Positions 1 through 8,530 of a stretch of 64,000 bases of DNA are shown here, piece by piece. The first letter of the stretch is position 1; every line of letters starts with the position of its first letter. The DNA lies in NCBI RefSeq assembly GCF_009184635.1, contig NZ_WELI01000002.1:682001-746000 (forward strand), in the 5' to 3' direction. This stretch comes from Rudanella paleaurantiibacter (lineage in GTDB: Bacteria; Bacteroidota; Bacteroidia; Cytophagales; Spirosomataceae). Both the position numbers and the translations under genes were made by a program. Below the pieces are notes generated by a model. That model had not been told where the DNA came from. It worked only from the letters and a program-made list of their open reading frames with translations, and did no database searches.

Positions 1-322
1 GCACCACACCCCGGAACCCCTTGCTCAGAACAAACTCGTACAAGCCCGGCCGCGCCGACTTGAGTAGCTGACGGGCAGGTATAAACCGGGCCTCATAATC
101 GGCCGTTTCCACATCCAGATACTGATGCGGAAACGGCCCAAATTGCAGTCGCGTCTTTCCCGACGGGTTCCAGGTTGCCAGCCGGGCTTCCTGCAATGGC
201 CACTCCGCCACCCGCTCCTGCCCGTCGGCATCGGTATAGCGAATCTCAATGGTGTAAGCCGAGAGGGTGTACTGAGCCGGATGTGGTCGGGAGACTTTCC
301 CGTCGAAAAAAGTAGCGTTCAC
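1..322 (-). CDS. M48-type metallopeptidase, N-terminal part (cut by window edge)
   Basis: An open frame reads from a GTG at 322-320 to the window edge (107 codons, no stop). The start is 8 nt after the stop of the DUF898 gene, so the two are probably one operon. The product opens VNATFFDGKVSRPHPAQYTL, followed by a beta-rich stretch with conserved Trp and Gly (EWPLQEARLATWNPSGKTRL). This resembles the N-terminal domain in front of M48/Ste24-type peptidases of Bacteroidota, which often sit next to DUF898 genes. The HExxH zinc motif would lie outside the window, so the peptidase call is inference from the N-terminal domain and neighbourhood. No ATG is available nearby, which is why GTG was chosen. 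Confidence 0.5.
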   Translation of the reverse strand, partial: MNATFFDGKVSRPHPAQYTLSAYTIEIRYTDADGQERVAEWPLQEARLATWNPSGKTRLQFGPFPHQYLDVETADYEARFIPARQLLKSARPGLYEFVLSKGFRGVV

Positions 323-330
323 TAGTGTGT

Positions 331-1287
331 TTAGATTAAGCCAATGTCCATCATGTCGGCCAGGTCCTCGCCGGTTGCATCGCGGTATTCGAGTTCGGTC
401 TGCACCAGCGAACCCGTATCCAGCCGTTCGTCGAGCAGGGTGTTGTCGAGTATTATTTGCAACGTACGCGCCGTAGCCCAGGCTGCCCCAAGCCCCAACG
501 TCAACACAATCAACAGAATATTACCGATTACCAGACCGGCATACGAACCCACCGTCAGCGACGATTGAAATTGGTACGTTTTGCCTTCGTTTTCAATGGC
601 GAGATTGTCGACAAAGTAAGCAAACAGATCACGGCCCCACCAGAACCCATAGATGCCGAGCGTCAGAATTGTCAGGAAATACCCTTTCAGGCAAAGCCAG
701 AAATAATCGGCCCCATCGCCGGTGTAGTGCATCCGGGCCGAGCCAAACCGAATATGTCCAATGGTGTACCGGTTGATATTCTGCGTCATCCAGAAGCTAT
801 AAATGCCAAACGTGACCACCGTCAGCAGCCCTTGCAGAACATACATTTTGATTAGTTCGTTGCGGTCGCCCCGGTAGCCAAAGTGAATCCCCCGCCACGA
901 ACTACGCGACATCCGGTAGCGTAACGCCCCGTGTACGGCAATAGGCACCAGCGCCAGCACAAAGGCATAGATGATCACAAAACCCAGCACCTTGAGGCCC
1001 AGCGACGAAGCAAACGTGAGGGCAATGGCAGCCGTGTATACCACCACAATGACGGCTACCGCTTTCAGGAAACCCACGAAAATTTCTTTGCCCGTACCAT
1101 GAAACTGAAACGGGCTGTTGTCTAACTGGGTATTGGCGTAGGTGTATCGGAGCACAGCCGCTTTGGCCCAGGGATAATACAGCCCGAGTGTGACCATACT
1201 CAGCAGCATGTTGAGGAGATAAATGCCGAACAAATCGGACCCGGTGCCTACAAAACGCAGGCGATTACGCAAGGCGTAAGACTCCAT
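331..1287 (-). CDS. DUF898 (YjgN-like) multi-pass membrane protein
   Basis: 318 aa, highly hydrophobic, with about six membrane segments. A motif of the form (V/I)LTLGxYxxWxxxxxxRY occurs four times: near residues 32-50 (MVTLGLYYPWAKAAVLRY), about 155-173 (VVTFGIYSFWMTQNINRY), about 207-225 (ILTLGIYGFWWGRD) and about 262-280 (VLTLGLGAAWATAR). This internally repeated fold is what defines the YjgN/DUF898 family; its molecular function is unknown. The tail after residue 290 is acidic and soluble. It is followed 8 nt later by a putative M48 peptidase gene, a pairing common in Bacteroidota. Start ATG at 1287 gives the first membrane segment directly. Confidence 0.85.
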   Translation of the reverse strand: MESYALRNRLRFVGTGSDLFGIYLLNMLLSMVTLGLYYPWAKAAVLRYTYANTQLDNSPFQFHGTGKEIFVGFLKAVAVIVVVYTAAIALTFASSLGLKVLGFVIIYAFVLALVPIAVHGALRYRMSRSSWRGIHFGYRGDRNELIKMYVLQGLLTVVTFGIYSFWMTQNINRYTIGHIRFGSARMHYTGDGADYFWLCLKGYFLTILTLGIYGFWWGRDLFAYFVDNLAIENEGKTYQFQSSLTVGSYAGLVIGNILLIVLTLGLGAAWATARTLQIILDNTLLDERLDTGSLVQTELEYRDATGEDLADMMDIGLI

Positions 1288-1454
1288 GATGATTTAAGGA
1301 TTTAGGTTAAGAATACGTTAGGCCAGTAATCTAAGCAATAGATGGATATAAAAACAAGTATACTTTCTGTGACACACAAATAGGGCCTATGTATTGATTA
1401 AACGTATCGGTTTCAGGCGGTTTGTTTGGTCAGCGGGGCTGCTGGATATCCCAA

Positions 1455-1489
1455 CAAAAAACCCGAACTGTACTTTACTACAGTTCGGG
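1455..1489 (-). terminator. Rho-independent terminator of the tldD-pmbA cluster
   Basis: A perfect 11-bp stem (1462-1472 with 1479-1489, loop of 6) is followed on the minus strand by a T-run (complement of 1455-1461). It lies 26 nt past the stop of the last pmbA-like gene and closes the minus-strand cluster. Confidence 0.85.
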
Positions 1490-1514
1490 CTGGAATAGGT
1501 AACCGGGCCGGAGG

Positions 1515-2852
1515 TTACACGGCGTCGGACAAGCTGGAGAACGTAAATTCCCGAATTTTCATGGGCGGAATCAGATAATTTCCGTCCGACTCGGTGCTCA
1601 CAACCCGTTCGGGCCGGCCGAGGGTTTCGAGGTTGTTGAGCATGATAACGGGGCTCTCGTTGAAGCGGAAGTTTTTCACGGCATGTTTGATTTTGCCGTT
1701 TTCGATGTAGAACGTTCCGTCGCGGGTGAGGCCCGTGTACAACAGCGTTTGGGGGTCAACTTCCCGGATGTACCACAGTTTAGTGACCAGAATACCGCGC
1801 TGTGTGCTCTTAATCATGTCTTCGAGTGAGGCCGTTCCACCCGCCATCATCACATTGTTTGGAAACGGCACCGGCTTTTTACCCTGTTTCTGTGCCCAGT
1901 AGCGCGAGTAGGCCATGTTTTTCACAATGCCTTTCTCAATCCAGTTGATGCGTTGCTGCGGCTGCCCGTCGCCCGCCCACGGAGAGGCTGGCAGTTCGGG
2001 ATTAGTGGGGTCGGAATAAATGGTAACGCGCGGGTCAACGATTTTCTCGCCCAGCTTGGTTTTACCGCCGGGTTTGCTCAGAAAGCTACGCCCTTCGTCG
2101 GCCGAGCGGGCATCCATCGAGAAGAACAGCTGTTCCATGAGCACAGCGCCGGCCGTTGGTTCCAGAATCACGGTGTACTTACCCGGTTCGAGGGCCTGCG
2201 CACTGGCCGAAGCAGCCGCTTTCTGGGCCGCAATGCGAGTGGCAGCGGCTGTATCGAGCTTACTGGCGTCGGAGAAACCCTTGGCTACATAGCCCGAGCC
2301 TTTACCGTCGTCTGTGCGTACAGTGAGCGAAAAATTGATGTTGGTGCTGGGGTAGTACGCAAACAGGCCCTTCGAATTCATCATGGCCTGATAGCCGTTG
2401 ACATCTTCCAGAAAACCGGCTGCGGTCAGGTTCTGTGTGCGTGTCAGCTCCAGGCTTTTAGCCACAGCTTCGGCCCGGTCTTCGGCGGTAAGCTTGGCCG
2501 TCGATTCAAAGTAGCCGTTGCTTTTGAGGTAGGTTTGCGGCCCCAGAATACCCACCCACTCGGGGTTTTCGGGCGCCAGCCGGGCCAGTTCCTCAGCCCG
2601 ACGAACTACTTTTTCGAGCGAGGCATCATCAAACTCGTCGATGGTGGCGGTACCCACTTTTTTGCCAAACGCCGACTGCACCACCAGATTCTGGTTGGCT
2701 CGGGAGCCACTGGTCGACACGGCATTGCGGGCATAGCGAATGTTGCCCCGAATGTCGCCCGACAGGTTTACCTCACACTCATCAGCCTTCGAGTAGCTGA
2801 GTACTTTGGTCAGCAGAGCTTTGGCCTCCGCTTCGGTCAGTATGGTTGCCAT
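1515..2852 (-). CDS. pmbA: PmbA-like TldD/PmbA family protein, copy 1
   Basis: 445 aa, cytoplasmic-type N-terminus (MATILTEAEAKALL) with no signal peptide. Family hallmarks seen: the N-terminal GNIRYARNAVSTSG segment, RAEELARLAPENPE near residue 90, ARSADEGRSFLSK in the middle and the C-terminal NFRFNESPVIMLNNLE block. It lacks the HExxxH metal site carried by its TldD neighbour, as expected for the PmbA/TldE subunit. In Escherichia coli TldD and TldE form a metalloprotease that processes microcin B17 and CcdA; the substrate here is unknown. It is the last gene of a minus-strand array of two tldD-pmbA modules and closely resembles copy 2 at 5279-6610, so the module has been duplicated. Confidence 0.85.
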   Translation of the reverse strand: MATILTEAEAKALLTKVLSYSKADECEVNLSGDIRGNIRYARNAVSTSGSRANQNLVVQSAFGKKVGTATIDEFDDASLEKVVRRAEELARLAPENPEWVGILGPQTYLKSNGYFESTAKLTAEDRAEAVAKSLELTRTQNLTAAGFLEDVNGYQAMMNSKGLFAYYPSTNINFSLTVRTDDGKGSGYVAKGFSDASKLDTAAATRIAAQKAAASASAQALEPGKYTVILEPTAGAVLMEQLFFSMDARSADEGRSFLSKPGGKTKLGEKIVDPRVTIYSDPTNPELPASPWAGDGQPQQRINWIEKGIVKNMAYSRYWAQKQGKKPVPFPNNVMMAGGTASLEDMIKSTQRGILVTKLWYIREVDPQTLLYTGLTRDGTFYIENGKIKHAVKNFRFNESPVIMLNNLETLGRPERVVSTESDGNYLIPPMKIREFTFSSLSDAV

Positions 2853-3048
2853 ATTTCTTGCGTTTTCAGGGTTCGGTTTACGGTTTTCAGGGAATCGGCT
2901 TAAGGATAAGCGCCTTGTTGCAATCTTGACAACGGGAAAAAACCAGACAGTTGATTTTCAGCCCAATACCTGTACGGTTCCTTCCGTCGTCAGTATGCCT
3001 GAAGCGAGCTTGCACTAGCCAACTGTAAACCAAAAACTGTAAACTCAT

Positions 3049-4689
3049 TTAAATTTTCCGGGCCGTATTGATCACATTAACACCGTTGAACCGCGTTGTA
3101 GCGGACCCGTGCGACACCGCGCTGCTCTGGCTTGGTTGCCCCTTGCCGTCGAAGAAGCTACCCCCGAGCCGGTAATCGCGCTGATCGCAGATGGCGGCAC
3201 ACGAGTTCCAGAACTCCTGCGTGTTCGACTGGTAGGCCACGTCTTTGAGCATACCGGCAATCTGTCCGTCTTTGATTTCGTAGTACAGCTGCCCGCCAAA
3301 CTGGAAGTTGTAGCGTTGCTGATCGATAGAGAACGAGCCGTCGCCGATGATGTAGATGCCTTTTTTGACATCCTTGATCATGTCCTGCACCGAAAGCGGT
3401 GTCTTGCCCGCTTCGAGCGACACGTTGGGCATCCGCTGAAACTGCACCGTACCCCACGAGTCGGCATAGCAGCAACCATGCGATTCTTTCTCGCCGATGA
3501 TAGCCGCCTGATCCCGAATAGCCTGGTAGTTCACCAGTACGCCATCGCGAACGAGGTCCCACTTCTTGGTTTTCACGCCTTCATCGTCGTACCCGACGGC
3601 CCCAAGCGAACCCACCTGCTGCTTATCAGCCACGAAGTTGACCATCTTACTGCCGTACTGGAAGTTTTTCGACTGCCACTTATCGAGCGTTGCAAAGCTG
3701 GTACCGGCAAAGTTGGCTTCGTAGCCGAGTACGCGGTCGAGTTCGAGGGGGTGCCCCACCGACTCGTGAATGGTGAGCCACAGGTGGCTGGGGTCGAGTA
3801 CGAGGTCGTACTTGCCCGCTTCTACCGACTTGGCAGTCAGTTTTTGCCGGGCCTGCTGAGCAGCCGCCGTTACGTCTTCGAGCATATCGTACCCTTTGTT
3901 GTAGCGGGTCGTGATGCCAGTTACTTTGTCGGCCGGGTTTGTTTGCAGGTACTCATAGCCCATGCCCACCGGGGCGCTCAGGGCGTTGCGGGTTTCAAAC
4001 TTACCCGACTTGGCATCGATGCAGGTGACGTTGAAAATTGGCCAAATCCGGTGAATGTCCTGATCGGCGTAGGTACCGTCGGTGGTAGCAATGTATTTCT
4101 GCTCGTTCACCATAAACAGCACCGAGTTTACGTAGTTGGCCCCGTTTTTCATGGCTGCGGCATTAACGCCCAGCAGCAGGTCTACTTTTTCTTTGACCGG
4201 AACCTCAAACGCGTTTTTCTGGATGGGAGCCTTCCACGACACCTCACCGTAGCCGGGCTGTGGAGCCAGTTGTACGGGCTCCTTCAGCAACCGGGCGTTG
4301 GCCTTGGCAATGGCTACAGCCTGCTCGGCAGCGCGGGCCATATCGGCTTCGTTTTTGGCGTCGGCCGCAGCCGCAAACCCCCAGCACCCGTTGGCAATTA
4401 CCCGAACCCCAACGCCGTAGCTTTCGGTGTTGACAATGTTCTGCACTTTGTCTTCGCGGGTAATCACAAACTGATTGAGGTAACGCCCGATGCGCACATC
4501 GGCATAGGTGGCCCCCTTCGACTTGGCCGCGTTGAGGGCCGCATCGGCCAGCCGCTTTTTGAGGGCTACATCGAGGCCCGGCTCCAGCAAGGCTTCCGGG
4601 GCTACGGATCGCCCCAGAGAGGGTAGGCTGGGCAGTACCAGACCGGCAGTGCCCATGCCGAGGAGTTGATTAAAGTGTCGGCGGTTCAT
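3049..4689 (-). CDS. tldD: TldD-like metalloprotease with Tat-type signal, copy 1
   Basis: 546 aa. The N-terminus MNRRHFNQLLGMGTAGLVLP has twin arginines followed by a hydrophobic stretch, a Tat-type export signal. The metal-binding HExxxH motif is HESVGH at residues 308-313, in the typical context LTIHESVGHPLELDR; the later ESHGCCYAD block is also typical of the family. The partner gene (1515-2852) follows after about 200 nt and has no signal of its own. The C-terminal half is very close to copy 2 (shared blocks around SIDQQRYNFQFGGQL and FFDGKGQPSQ). Catalytic subunit of a TldD/PmbA-type protease by homology; export by Tat is inference. Confidence 0.88.
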   Translation of the reverse strand: MNRRHFNQLLGMGTAGLVLPSLPSLGRSVAPEALLEPGLDVALKKRLADAALNAAKSKGATYADVRIGRYLNQFVITREDKVQNIVNTESYGVGVRVIANGCWGFAAAADAKNEADMARAAEQAVAIAKANARLLKEPVQLAPQPGYGEVSWKAPIQKNAFEVPVKEKVDLLLGVNAAAMKNGANYVNSVLFMVNEQKYIATTDGTYADQDIHRIWPIFNVTCIDAKSGKFETRNALSAPVGMGYEYLQTNPADKVTGITTRYNKGYDMLEDVTAAAQQARQKLTAKSVEAGKYDLVLDPSHLWLTIHESVGHPLELDRVLGYEANFAGTSFATLDKWQSKNFQYGSKMVNFVADKQQVGSLGAVGYDDEGVKTKKWDLVRDGVLVNYQAIRDQAAIIGEKESHGCCYADSWGTVQFQRMPNVSLEAGKTPLSVQDMIKDVKKGIYIIGDGSFSIDQQRYNFQFGGQLYYEIKDGQIAGMLKDVAYQSNTQEFWNSCAAICDQRDYRLGGSFFDGKGQPSQSSAVSHGSATTRFNGVNVINTARKI

Positions 4690-4713
4690 AAAATGAGCGG
4701 GCCGGAGCCCTTA

Positions 4714-4791
4714 TTTAGGTTGTTATGCAGAGATTCACGTTTAGGTTGTTATGCAGAGATTCACGTTTAGGTTGTTACGCAGAGATTCACG
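4714..4791. repeat. Three tandem copies of a 26-bp unit
   Basis: Units at 4714-4739, 4740-4765 and 4766-4791 match the pattern tttaggttgttaYgcagagattcacg; copies 1 and 2 are identical and copy 3 differs by one base (t to c). The unit core (gttacgcagagat) is also the outer part of the inverted repeats around the GxxExxY gene, so these copies look like reiterated ends of that cassette. Confidence 0.9.
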
Positions 4792-4816
4792 GAGTAATTA
4801 AGAGATTCGCAGAGGG
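4771..4816. repeat. Left inverted repeat of the GxxExxY cassette
   Basis: The inner 17 bp (4800-4816) are an exact reverse complement of 5177-5193. Outward, a 13-bp partly matching spacer and a 16-bp segment (15 of 16 matching) follow at the same spacing, giving about 40 of 46 matching positions with 5177-5222. The repeat overlaps the last codons of the gene. Confidence 0.85.
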
Positions 4817-5208
4817 GTGTGGGCGAAACGGCGGATACCTTCTTTTAGCATCTTCACGTGAAAATTAATAAGAAGACCCAGGGGGAATTCGCCCAGACGC
4901 AAATAGGTCAGAATTTGAGCCGTATGAACGTCAGTCAGGAATTCAACAGTCTTCAATTCAACCACGAGTTGCTTCTCAATCAGAAGATCCAGACGGTAGC
5001 CATGTTCTAATTTCACGTCTTTGTAAACAATTGGCAGGGCTTTTTCGCGCTCAACATACAATCCTGCCTGTTTCAACTCATAAGCCAGACATTCCTGATA
5101 AGCCGATTCTAACAAACCCGGCCCCAAAGCCCGATGAACTTCAATTGCCCTTCCAATCACTATGGATGACAATTCACCCTCTGCGAATCTCTTGTTTTCT
5201 CTGTGCAT
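4798..5208 (-). CDS. GxxExxY protein (PD-(D/E)xK nuclease-like)
   Basis: 136 aa. The family-naming motif is visible as GLLESAY (residues about 31-37, within RALGPGLLESAYQECLAYEL). The nuclease-like core RLDLLIEKQLVVELK (residues about 72-86) supplies Asp and the E-x-K pair expected of the PD-(D/E)xK fold. Biochemical function of the family is not established. The gene interrupts two tldD-pmbA modules and both its first and last codons lie in an inverted repeat (4771-4816 and 5177-5222): residues 5-11 (NKRFAEG) and the last residues (PLRIS) are encoded by the two complementary copies. This suggests a self-contained mobile cassette. Start ATG 5208 fits the usual length. Confidence 0.8.
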   Translation of the reverse strand: MHRENKRFAEGELSSIVIGRAIEVHRALGPGLLESAYQECLAYELKQAGLYVEREKALPIVYKDVKLEHGYRLDLLIEKQLVVELKTVEFLTDVHTAQILTYLRLGEFPLGLLINFHVKMLKEGIRRFAHTPLRIS

Positions 5209-5222
5209 CTCTGCGTAATAAC
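5177..5222. repeat. Right inverted repeat of the GxxExxY cassette
   Basis: Reverse-complement partner of 4771-4816: 17 exact bp inside (5177-5193), then 13 bp of partial and 16 bp of near-perfect match outward. It contains the ATG of the gene at 5206-5208. No target-site duplication was recognised beyond the ends. Confidence 0.85.
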
Positions 5223-5278
5223 TTTTAGTAGCACTGCATATAGCTTTCTACTGCGCAACAGTCTCTATTAGCACCTCA

Positions 5279-6610
5279 TTACACAGCGTCAGACAAGCTG
5301 GAGAACGTGAAGTCGCGGATTTTGAGCGGTGGAACCAGATTCCCCCCAATCCGTACCGGCCGGCCAATAGCTTCGAGGTTGTTGAGCATGATAACGGGGC
5401 TCTCGTTGAAGCGGAAGTTTTTCACCGGAAACTTAATCTGCCCGTTTTCAATATAGAACGTTCCGTCGCGGGTGAGACCCGTGTACAGCAGCGTTTGCGG
5501 ATCAACCGGCCGGATGTACCACAGACGCGTGACCAGAATCCCCTTCTCAGTGCTCTTAATCATGTCAGCCAGCGATTGGGTGCCGCCTTCCATAATGAAG
5601 TTGCCGCCCGGCGGAATAGCCGCCACACCTTTTTTCTCGGCCCAATACCGCGAATACGACATATTTTTGACCACCCCTTTTTCAATCCAGGTGACGCGCT
5701 CCAGCGGACGACCATCACCCGAAAAAGCCGATGTAGGCACTTCGGAATTCATAGGGTCCGAGTAAATCGTGACGCGCTCATCAAAAAGCTTTTCGCCCAG
5801 ACGAGTGCCGCCCCCTTTTTTGCTCAGGAACGAACGCCCCTCGTCGGCCGAACGGGCATCCATTGAGCGAACCAGCGCGGCCATCAGCGAAGCATCGGTG
5901 TTCGACACCAGGGCCGCCGGTTCCATAATCACGGTGTACTTGCCCGGCTCCAGCGCCCGCGCACTCACCGAGGCCATGGCTTTCTGCATGGCAATTTCGG
6001 TAGCCTCGCGGGTGCTCAGTTTTGAAACATCGGTCACGTCGCGGGTGGCGTAACCTGAGCCCAGACCATCGGCCGTGCGGACGGTAATCGAAAACTCGGC
6101 CGATGTCTGCTGATTATACGCCCACAAACCTTTGCTGTTGGCAAGGGCAAAAAACCCGGTCGAATCTTCGAGGTAACCGGCTGCGGTCAGGTTTTTCTTG
6201 CGGCAGGGGTCCAGGCTATCGAAAGCTGCCTGCGCCCGGTAAGCCGGATCAATCTTGGCAGTCGTTTCGGCGTAGGGCTTCGTGTTCAAATACTTCTGAG
6301 GGCCCAGCATTGGCACGTACTCCGGGTTTTCGGGCGCCAGCCGGGCAATCTCTTCGGCCCGCCGAACCGTACGGGCAAGCGAGTCGTCGTCTAATTCGTT
6401 GATGGTTGCCGTACCGCTGCGTTTTCCGAAAACGGAGGTAACCGCTAGCGACAGGTTATTGCTTTCGCCACTCGTTGATACCGAGTTGCGGGCGTAGCGG
6501 ATGTTGCCCGTGCGCCCACCCGAGATGGTGACGCTTGTTTCGTCGGCCTTGGCAAAGCTCAACACTTTATCGGCAATCCGCTTGGCTTCTTCTTTACTTA
6601 AAATAGCCAT
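5279..6610 (-). CDS. pmbA: PmbA-like TldD/PmbA family protein, copy 2
   Basis: 443 aa, no signal peptide (MAILSKEEAKRIADKVLSFA). It shares with copy 1 the segments GNIRYARNSVSTSG, RRAEEIARLAPENPE, ARSADEGRSFLSK and the nearly identical C-terminus NFRFNESPVIMLNNLE...IRDFTFSSLSDAV. It lacks a metal motif, as PmbA subunits do. It follows tldD copy 2 by 110 nt in the same direction. Compared with copy 1 it has a slightly longer middle (VSNTDASLMAALV, residues about 233-245). The two copies may form separate heteromers with the adjacent TldD. Confidence 0.85.
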   Translation of the reverse strand: MAILSKEEAKRIADKVLSFAKADETSVTISGGRTGNIRYARNSVSTSGESNNLSLAVTSVFGKRSGTATINELDDDSLARTVRRAEEIARLAPENPEYVPMLGPQKYLNTKPYAETTAKIDPAYRAQAAFDSLDPCRKKNLTAAGYLEDSTGFFALANSKGLWAYNQQTSAEFSITVRTADGLGSGYATRDVTDVSKLSTREATEIAMQKAMASVSARALEPGKYTVIMEPAALVSNTDASLMAALVRSMDARSADEGRSFLSKKGGGTRLGEKLFDERVTIYSDPMNSEVPTSAFSGDGRPLERVTWIEKGVVKNMSYSRYWAEKKGVAAIPPGGNFIMEGGTQSLADMIKSTEKGILVTRLWYIRPVDPQTLLYTGLTRDGTFYIENGQIKFPVKNFRFNESPVIMLNNLEAIGRPVRIGGNLVPPLKIRDFTFSSLSDAV

Positions 6611-6720
6611 GTTTATGTACAGGTTTTTCGGTGTTTGGCCAACAGGGCATGTGCAACCGGGAGCTACGTTCCTTCGGCAGGAAGAGCCGGTCGGTCTGAG
6701 GCCCTGCGCCCCAAAACACG

Positions 6721-8364
6721 TTAGATTTTCCGTCTGGTATTAATCACATTGACCCCATTGAAGCGCGTGGTTGGGCTACCGTGCGATACGGCGCTCACCT
6801 GCGAGGGCTGACCTTTGCCATCGAAAAACGACCCAAACGTGCGGTAGTCGTCTTTGTCGCAAAGTTGGGCGCACGAGTTCCAGAACTCCAGGGTGTTGGC
6901 CTGATACGCCACGTCGTCGAGCATACCCACGATCTGACCGTTTTTGATCTCGTAAAACAGCTGCCCGCCAAACTGGAAGTTGTAGCGTTGCTGATCGATG
7001 GAAAACGAGCCCCGGCCAATGATGTAAATTCCCTTGTCAACGCCCTTGATCATGTCCTGTACCGAACGCTTTTCGGCGCTGGGCTTGAGCGATACGTTGG
7101 GCATCCGCTGGAATTGTACCGAATCCCAGTTGTCGGCGTAGCAGCAACCGTGCGATTCTTTCTCGCCAATGATAGCTACCTGATCCCGAATAGCCTGGTA
7201 GTTGACCAGAATACCGTCTTTGATCAGATTCCACTCTTTGGCCGGCACACCCTCGTCGTCGTATCCAACGGCTCCGAGCGAACCCACCTGGGTTTTGTCG
7301 GCCACGATATTAACAATGGGGCTACCGTATTTGAAGTTTTTCGATTGCCACTTATCGAGTGTGGCAAAGCTGGTACCGGCATAGTTGGCTTCGTAGCCGA
7401 GCACGCGGTCGAGCTCAAGGGGGTGCCCCACCGACTCGTGAATGGTCAGGCCAAGGTGGTTGGGGTCGAGTACGAGGTCGTACTTACCCGCTTCTACCGA
7501 CTTGGCGGTCATCTTCTCCTTCGCCTGCTTGGCTGCCAGGGTAGCGTCTTCGACCATGTCGTATGAGTTCCGGTAGCCAACCAGCCCGTTGGGGCCGGGG
7601 ATTTTTTCGGAAGCCAGCCCGTCGAGGTACTCGTAGCCCATGCCCATAGGTGAGCTGAGGGCATCGCGGGTTTTGAACTTACCAGCCGCCCGGTCAACGG
7701 CCGTTACGGTAAACGTAGGCCAGATTCGGTGTACGTCCTGATCGATGTACGAGCCATCGGTGGAGGCAAAGTACTTCTGCTCGTTGATGAAGAATAGGTT
7801 GGAGGTCACAAAAGCCGCGCCGTTGTCGAGGGCCGCATTGTTGACTTTCATCAGGAGGTCAACCTTTTGCTGCACCGGAATCTCAAACGCGTTTTTGGTC
7901 AGGGGCGTTTTCCAGGTCACCTCGCCTACCCCTTTTTGCGGGGCCAGTTGCACCGGCTCATTCTGAATTTTTGAGTTGGCCTTGGCAATGGCTACGGCGG
8001 TTTCGGCGCACTTGGCAATACCGTCGGGGGTGACGTCGGAGGTGGCCGAGAATCCCCAGGTTCCGTTGGCAATTACTCGAATACCTACGCCATAGCTCTC
8101 TGCATTAGTGATGGTCTGCACCTGCTTTTCGCGGGTAAACAGAAACTGCTGGAGATAACGCCCGATGCGCACATCGGTGTACGTAGCGCCCCGGCTCCGG
8201 GCTGCGTTGAGGGCAATATCGGCCATGCGTTTTTTGATGGCCACATCGACTCCGGGTTCGAGCAAGCGTTCGAGGGGTACGGCATTTCCGACAATCGGAA
8301 CGGACGCGCCCATGAGTGCTCCTACGCCCAGCCCCGCCTGTTGAATGAAGTTTCTTCGATTCAT
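6721..8364 (-). CDS. tldD: TldD-like metalloprotease with Tat-type signal, copy 2
   Basis: 547 aa from the ATG at 8364. The frame is open upstream to 8481, but the start chosen gives MNRRNFIQQAGLGVGALMGA, a twin-arginine signal aligned with copy 1, while the upstream extension has no family match. The HExxxH metal motif (HESVGH, about residues 309-314) and ESHGCCYADNW block are intact. The C-terminal ~250 residues are nearly identical to copy 1, the N-terminal half is more diverged, indicating an old tandem duplication of a tldD-pmbA unit. It is the promoter-proximal gene of the cluster. Confidence 0.87.
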   Translation of the reverse strand: MNRRNFIQQAGLGVGALMGASVPIVGNAVPLERLLEPGVDVAIKKRMADIALNAARSRGATYTDVRIGRYLQQFLFTREKQVQTITNAESYGVGIRVIANGTWGFSATSDVTPDGIAKCAETAVAIAKANSKIQNEPVQLAPQKGVGEVTWKTPLTKNAFEIPVQQKVDLLMKVNNAALDNGAAFVTSNLFFINEQKYFASTDGSYIDQDVHRIWPTFTVTAVDRAAGKFKTRDALSSPMGMGYEYLDGLASEKIPGPNGLVGYRNSYDMVEDATLAAKQAKEKMTAKSVEAGKYDLVLDPNHLGLTIHESVGHPLELDRVLGYEANYAGTSFATLDKWQSKNFKYGSPIVNIVADKTQVGSLGAVGYDDEGVPAKEWNLIKDGILVNYQAIRDQVAIIGEKESHGCCYADNWDSVQFQRMPNVSLKPSAEKRSVQDMIKGVDKGIYIIGRGSFSIDQQRYNFQFGGQLFYEIKNGQIVGMLDDVAYQANTLEFWNSCAQLCDKDDYRTFGSFFDGKGQPSQVSAVSHGSPTTRFNGVNVINTRRKI

Positions 8365-8481
8365 GCAGTCAGTAAAAATAGTTGCATTAATGGTTGAAGT
8401 ACTGACTGGCAATATCGCGAAAAACAGAACGCAAAGGGGCCAATAATGATGAACGGCAAATTTTATATGGCTATACCGCAC

Positions 8482-8509
8482 AAAAAAGCCGAACCCTAAG
8501 GCTCGGCTT
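8482..8509 (-). terminator. Terminator after the ispE-coxC operon
   Basis: Stem 8486-8492 with 8503-8509 (AAGCCGA/TCGGCTT), followed on the minus strand by six T (complement of 8482-8487). It lies just past the stop of the oxidase subunit gene. Confidence 0.75.
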
Positions 8510-8530
8510 CTCTCGGAAACAGGCGCTTAC

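Noticed and set aside
1953-2903. Long plus-strand frames opposite the tldD/pmbA genes (also 3109-4626)
   Set aside because: They are antisense frames kept open by the GC-rich codon use of real genes; no motifs were found.
4714-4791. Tandem 26-bp repeats as a CRISPR array
   Set aside because: The copies are directly adjacent with no spacers and no cas genes are near.
8365-8481. Possible small peptide precursor (RiPP-like) for the TldD/PmbA proteases
   Set aside because: The short in-frame stretch upstream of tldD copy 2 has no precursor-like core and no independent start signal.
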